Below are positions 61,674-64,000 of a stretch of 64,000 nucleotides of DNA, piece after piece. The stretch spans positions 4,086,001 through 4,150,000 of the forward strand of contig NC_013132.1 of NCBI RefSeq assembly GCF_000024005.1, in the 5' to 3' direction. Each line of letters begins with the position of its first letter. Within the stretch, counting starts at the first letter, position 1. The notes under the pieces are model-generated. The model ran no database searches and had not been told where the DNA came from. It saw only the letters and a program-made list of their open reading frames with translations. Made by a program: the position numbers and the translations under genes. The stretch comes from Chitinophaga pinensis DSM 2588 (GTDB lineage Bacteria > Bacteroidota > Bacteroidia > Chitinophagales > Chitinophagaceae).

Positions 61674-62546
61674 ATGAGGGCATTACCTGGTATTCCCACA
61701 CATACTATTTCACAGGTCGATAAGGAAGGGATCTTTGTGCGTTATTTTGATGAAACGATTGCAGACAGGCATTATCTCCAGCTCGTTCACAGGGATGATT
61801 TTTATCTGCTGGTATACCAGGAAAGAGGCAGCTCCGGACTATTTGTCGATTTTCAGGAAATTAGTTTTGAAGGTCCATCTCTCTTTATTATTCTCCCCGG
61901 ACAAATGCATTACGGACTTTCCAGTCAGCAGTCCGCCGTATTCCTGCTAGCCGTCAATCCAAGTCTGATCAATGAACAATACCAGTCACTCTTCCACCTG
62001 GCCATGGGAAGTATCCGGCCAATGCCGCTTACCCCTTCATTAGCTGCGCTTTTAAAACAGAACATACAGTTGATACAGCATACGACGGAAAGCAAAAATG
62101 AGTTGCCGTTTTATAATAAAAATATCAGGCATCTCACCGAAAGTTGCCTCAGCATATTTGCCTCCGTATACTATAAAGAAAAGCATAGTCAGCACAGCCG
62201 CGGTACAAGAATGATCGATATCAGCCGTCAGTTCATATCACTGCTGATGCAACATTTCAGGACCATAAAAAGTCCTGCGGCATATGCAGATATGTTACAT
62301 ATCACCACCGACTATCTCAATGAAGCCGTAAAAGCCGCTACAGGAAAAACAGTCTCACGCTGGATACAGGAAACAGTCGTGACCGAAGCCAAACGGCAGC
62401 TATTTCATACGACATTAAATATCGACGAAATTGCCGGGCAACTGGGCTATGAAGATTACAGGTATTTCACCCGTTTATTCAAAAAAGCAGCAAGTATATC
62501 TCCACAGCAATTCAGAACCCAATACAGCCGGGAAAAGGATGCCTGA
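61674..62546 (+). CDS. AraC-family transcriptional regulator
   Basis: 290 residues from the ATG at 61674. N-terminal cupin-like sensing domain (about 1-150: GSSGLFVDFQEISFEGPSLFIILPGQMHYG). C-terminal AraC DNA-binding domain (about 195-285: SPAAYADMLHITTDYLNEAVKAATGKTVSRWIQETVV, IDEIAGQLGYEDYRYFTRLFKKAASISPQQFR). It is followed after 97 bp by a small SnoaL-like gene, a plausible target. It is divergent from imuA. Confidence 0.9.
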   Translation: MRALPGIPTHTISQVDKEGIFVRYFDETIADRHYLQLVHRDDFYLLVYQERGSSGLFVDFQEISFEGPSLFIILPGQMHYGLSSQQSAVFLLAVNPSLINEQYQSLFHLAMGSIRPMPLTPSLAALLKQNIQLIQHTTESKNELPFYNKNIRHLTESCLSIFASVYYKEKHSQHSRGTRMIDISRQFISLLMQHFRTIKSPAAYADMLHITTDYLNEAVKAATGKTVSRWIQETVVTEAKRQLFHTTLNIDEIAGQLGYEDYRYFTRLFKKAASISPQQFRTQYSREKDA

Positions 62547-62643
62547 CAGGCATTTATAGGCGATCATATACACATTACCCGGTTTTGTCCACCGGAACAG
62601 GAAGGGATTCGCGCTTACTTTGTGATACAAAATCAAAGCAAGT

Positions 62644-63036
62644 ATGAATAACTACAAAGCGCTTGTAAAAGAAGCATTCAGCAAGGTATTAATAGACCCG
62701 GTATTTAATGAAGAAATGATCGCCCGTTATTTTGGTTTGTCTTATCGCCAGTTCGTTGATGGAAAGGAGTTAAACTATGCGCAGTTTGTGGCCCATATGG
62801 CCATGGTAAAACAGCGTACTACCCGCCTGGAATTTTTATATAATACGGTTATTGAGGAAGGAAATATCGTATTCACCAATCATGTCGTAACAGCTACCAA
62901 ACCTGATGGTACGGTAGCGCGCACACACCTGATCGCCGAGTTTCATATTGCGGATGGAAAGATTGTCTATTGTAATGAATTATCCCGTCTGCTGAGTGGT
63001 GAGGAAGGAGACCGTGATCTTGGCTCTGCGCATTAA
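62644..63036 (+). CDS. SnoaL/NTF2-like protein
   Basis: 130 residues. The NTF2-like cone fold is suggested by FNEEMIARYFGLSYRQFVDGKELNYAQFVAHMAMVKQRT and the second-half strands IVFTNHVVTATKPDGTVARTHLIAEFHIADGKIVYCNELSRLL. Members include SnoaL cyclases, isomerases and small-molecule binders. No catalytic residue is assigned. It follows an AraC gene and converges on another AraC gene. Confidence 0.82.
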   Translation: MNNYKALVKEAFSKVLIDPVFNEEMIARYFGLSYRQFVDGKELNYAQFVAHMAMVKQRTTRLEFLYNTVIEEGNIVFTNHVVTATKPDGTVARTHLIAEFHIADGKIVYCNELSRLLSGEEGDRDLGSAH

Positions 63037-63092
63037 AGCATATGAAATAAGTATCCGTAAATACCTGTCCGTTGAGCATCCCGGACAGGTAT

Positions 63093-63890
63093 TTATATCC
63101 TGCTTGGCGCCTGACCGTACATCTTTTTAAACGCATAGGAAAAGTGTGAGAGGTCTTCAAATCCGACATCAATATAGACGTCAGACGGCGCTACGCCTTT
63201 TTCTTTAATCCGGTAATAAGCTTCCTGCAATCTTTTTTGTTGCAGCCATTTCCCTGGGGGCGTATTAAATGTTTTCTCAAAATCCCGTTTAAAAGTAGAC
63301 AGACTCCTGCCGGTCAGGTACGCAAATCTGTCAAGCGGGACATTGAAGTGAAAGTTCTTGTTCATAAAGCCTTCCAGGTCTATTTTACCAGGTTCGCTGA
63401 GATCGAAAAGGATATCTTTTAACTGCGGATTTGTCTGCACAAGTATAGCGATGGCCTCTTTCACTTTTAAGGACAGCAACACTTCATTGCCGGACTGTAA
63501 CAGCTGATCATACGGCTGTAAAGAATCCATATAGTTTTTCAGCAGTGCATGGGGGCGTAATGAGAAAAACGGAGCTGTTTGTACGTGTTTCTCTGAGGTA
63601 TAACCATATTCCGCGCCGAAGCTGCGCAAGGTCTGCTGATCAAGAAAAACCGATAAGTTTTTATATTCTCCGTTAGCAGGCGGGTGTTTGGTGAATTTGA
63701 TCAGCGTATTTCTTTTGCTGAACCGGAATTCCCCTTCATTGAACTGATATTCGCGTTCCCCATCATTCATGATAAGTGTACCTGCTATCTGGTAACTGAA
63801 CACATGTTCGGCAACGAACTGTTCCCCTTCTTTTGTTTTTGTATGATAGCAGGAATAACTGATCTGCTTTAATGGTTTACTATCGCTCAT
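63093..63890 (-). CDS. AraC-family transcriptional regulator
   Basis: 265 residues. N-terminal cupin-type domain (about 1-120: GTLIMNDGEREYQFNEGEFRFSKRNTLIKF). C-terminal AraC domain (about 165-262: VPLDRFAYLTGRSLSTFKRDFEKTFNTPPGKWLQQKRLQEAYYRIK, DVYIDVGFEDLSHFSYAFKKMYGQAPSRI). Target unknown; it lies next to the SnoaL-like gene and may regulate that. Confidence 0.9.
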   Translation of the reverse strand: MSDSKPLKQISYSCYHTKTKEGEQFVAEHVFSYQIAGTLIMNDGEREYQFNEGEFRFSKRNTLIKFTKHPPANGEYKNLSVFLDQQTLRSFGAEYGYTSEKHVQTAPFFSLRPHALLKNYMDSLQPYDQLLQSGNEVLLSLKVKEAIAILVQTNPQLKDILFDLSEPGKIDLEGFMNKNFHFNVPLDRFAYLTGRSLSTFKRDFEKTFNTPPGKWLQQKRLQEAYYRIKEKGVAPSDVYIDVGFEDLSHFSYAFKKMYGQAPSRI

Positions 63891-63904
63891 ATATTCAGTG
63901 CATT

Positions 63905-63944
63905 AAAAAAGTAAAAAGCATAGCTGTCATGTCAACAGCTATGC
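63905..63944 (-). terminator. Leftward terminator
   Basis: A perfect 10-bp stem, GCATAGCTGT/ACAGCTATGC, 7-nt loop, then leftward TTTTTACTTTTTT. It ends the transcript coming from beyond the right edge. Confidence 0.9.
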
Positions 63945-63956
63945 GGATAGATTGAA

Positions 63957-64000
63957 TTATTTGTTGTCGGCTGCATCGGTGGACTCGCTCACAGACAACC
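63957..64000 (-). CDS. 3' end of a gene beyond the right edge
   Basis: The last 13 or so codons of a minus-strand frame read ...LSVSESTDAADNK followed by TAA at 63957-63959. A clean intrinsic terminator 12 bases later supports a real gene end. Product unknown; the frame is polar and Ser/Asp-rich at its C-terminus. Confidence 0.55.
   Translation of the reverse strand, partial: LSVSESTDAADNK

Noticed and set aside
1..64000. CRISPR array, prophage or insertion sequence
   Set aside because: No regularly spaced repeats with unique spacers, no integrase, capsid or transposase gene was seen.

Overview
The window reads as chromosomal DNA of a Bacteroidota bacterium, most likely family Chitinophagaceae and close to Chitinophaga. 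This rests on recognition, not a database search. The signs are: mid-range GC, a lack of obvious Shine-Dalgarno sequences, repeated TAnnTTTG (-7) promoter boxes with TTG about 17-21 bp upstream, Bacteroidota families such as DUF6089, and a sufABCDSET cluster. No rRNA, tRNA, CRISPR array, phage or transposase gene was recognised.

Layout. 1-2.8 kb: a histidine kinase cut by the window edge, a small unknown protein and an acyl-CoA dehydrogenase. 2.8-5.05 kb: a YceI-YceI-membrane protein operon divergent from an HxlR regulator, with a near-perfect palindrome between them. 5.05-8.3 kb: a PhyH-type dioxygenase and an SDR enzyme in gene-poor DNA carrying REP-like repeats. 8.3-10 kb: two YeeE/YedE half-transporters divergent from a MarR regulator. 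10-14.6 kb: a CPA2 antiporter, a HEIGH-type metalloprotease lipoprotein and a secreted protein. 14.8-17.8 kb: CheR, CheB and a REC-PAS-histidine kinase. 18-23.8 kb: an RND efflux adaptor and a pump fused in frame to its outer-membrane channel. 24-26.4 kb: unknown envelope proteins. 26.4-27.35 kb: a gene-free block of three different repeat types. 27.35-28.9 kb: DUF937, BON and SH3 genes. 29.5-37 kb: the SUF iron-sulfur cluster operon, an FMN reductase and a divergent SufR-like regulator. 37-42.4 kb: a small EamA transporter, two GNAT acetyltransferases, an AI-2E exporter, an AraC regulator and a DUF6089 protein. 42.6-52.8 kb: housekeeping genes (UbiD decarboxylase, RF3, ABC permease, TsaD, TrmN6, an AlaDH-like dehydrogenase, an esterase). 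52.8-64 kb: AraC regulators, exonuclease III, the imuA-imuB-dnaE2 mutasome, a SnoaL-like protein and the last codons of another gene.

How genes work together. The suf genes form one Fe-S assembly line whose upstream promoter overlaps the start of the SufR-like regulator. ImuA, ImuB and DnaE2 form a translesion-synthesis cassette with a candidate operator in its promoter. The RND adaptor and the pump-channel fusion make a complete tripartite pump. The YceI/HxlR and YeeE/MarR pairs are regulator-transporter or regulator-effector units with visible operator-like palindromes.

The least explained material is non-coding: a REPIN-like family whose paired arms keep different loops (CTTA versus TGAC), a cloverleaf-like inverted-repeat element, a purine-rich tandem array of about 100-bp units, inverted GAATTAG heptamer arrays, and promoters so close to ATG that the mRNAs should be leaderless. 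I see no clear-cut new defence or biosynthetic system. The best novelty candidates are the repeat families and the pump fusion with an internal lipobox.
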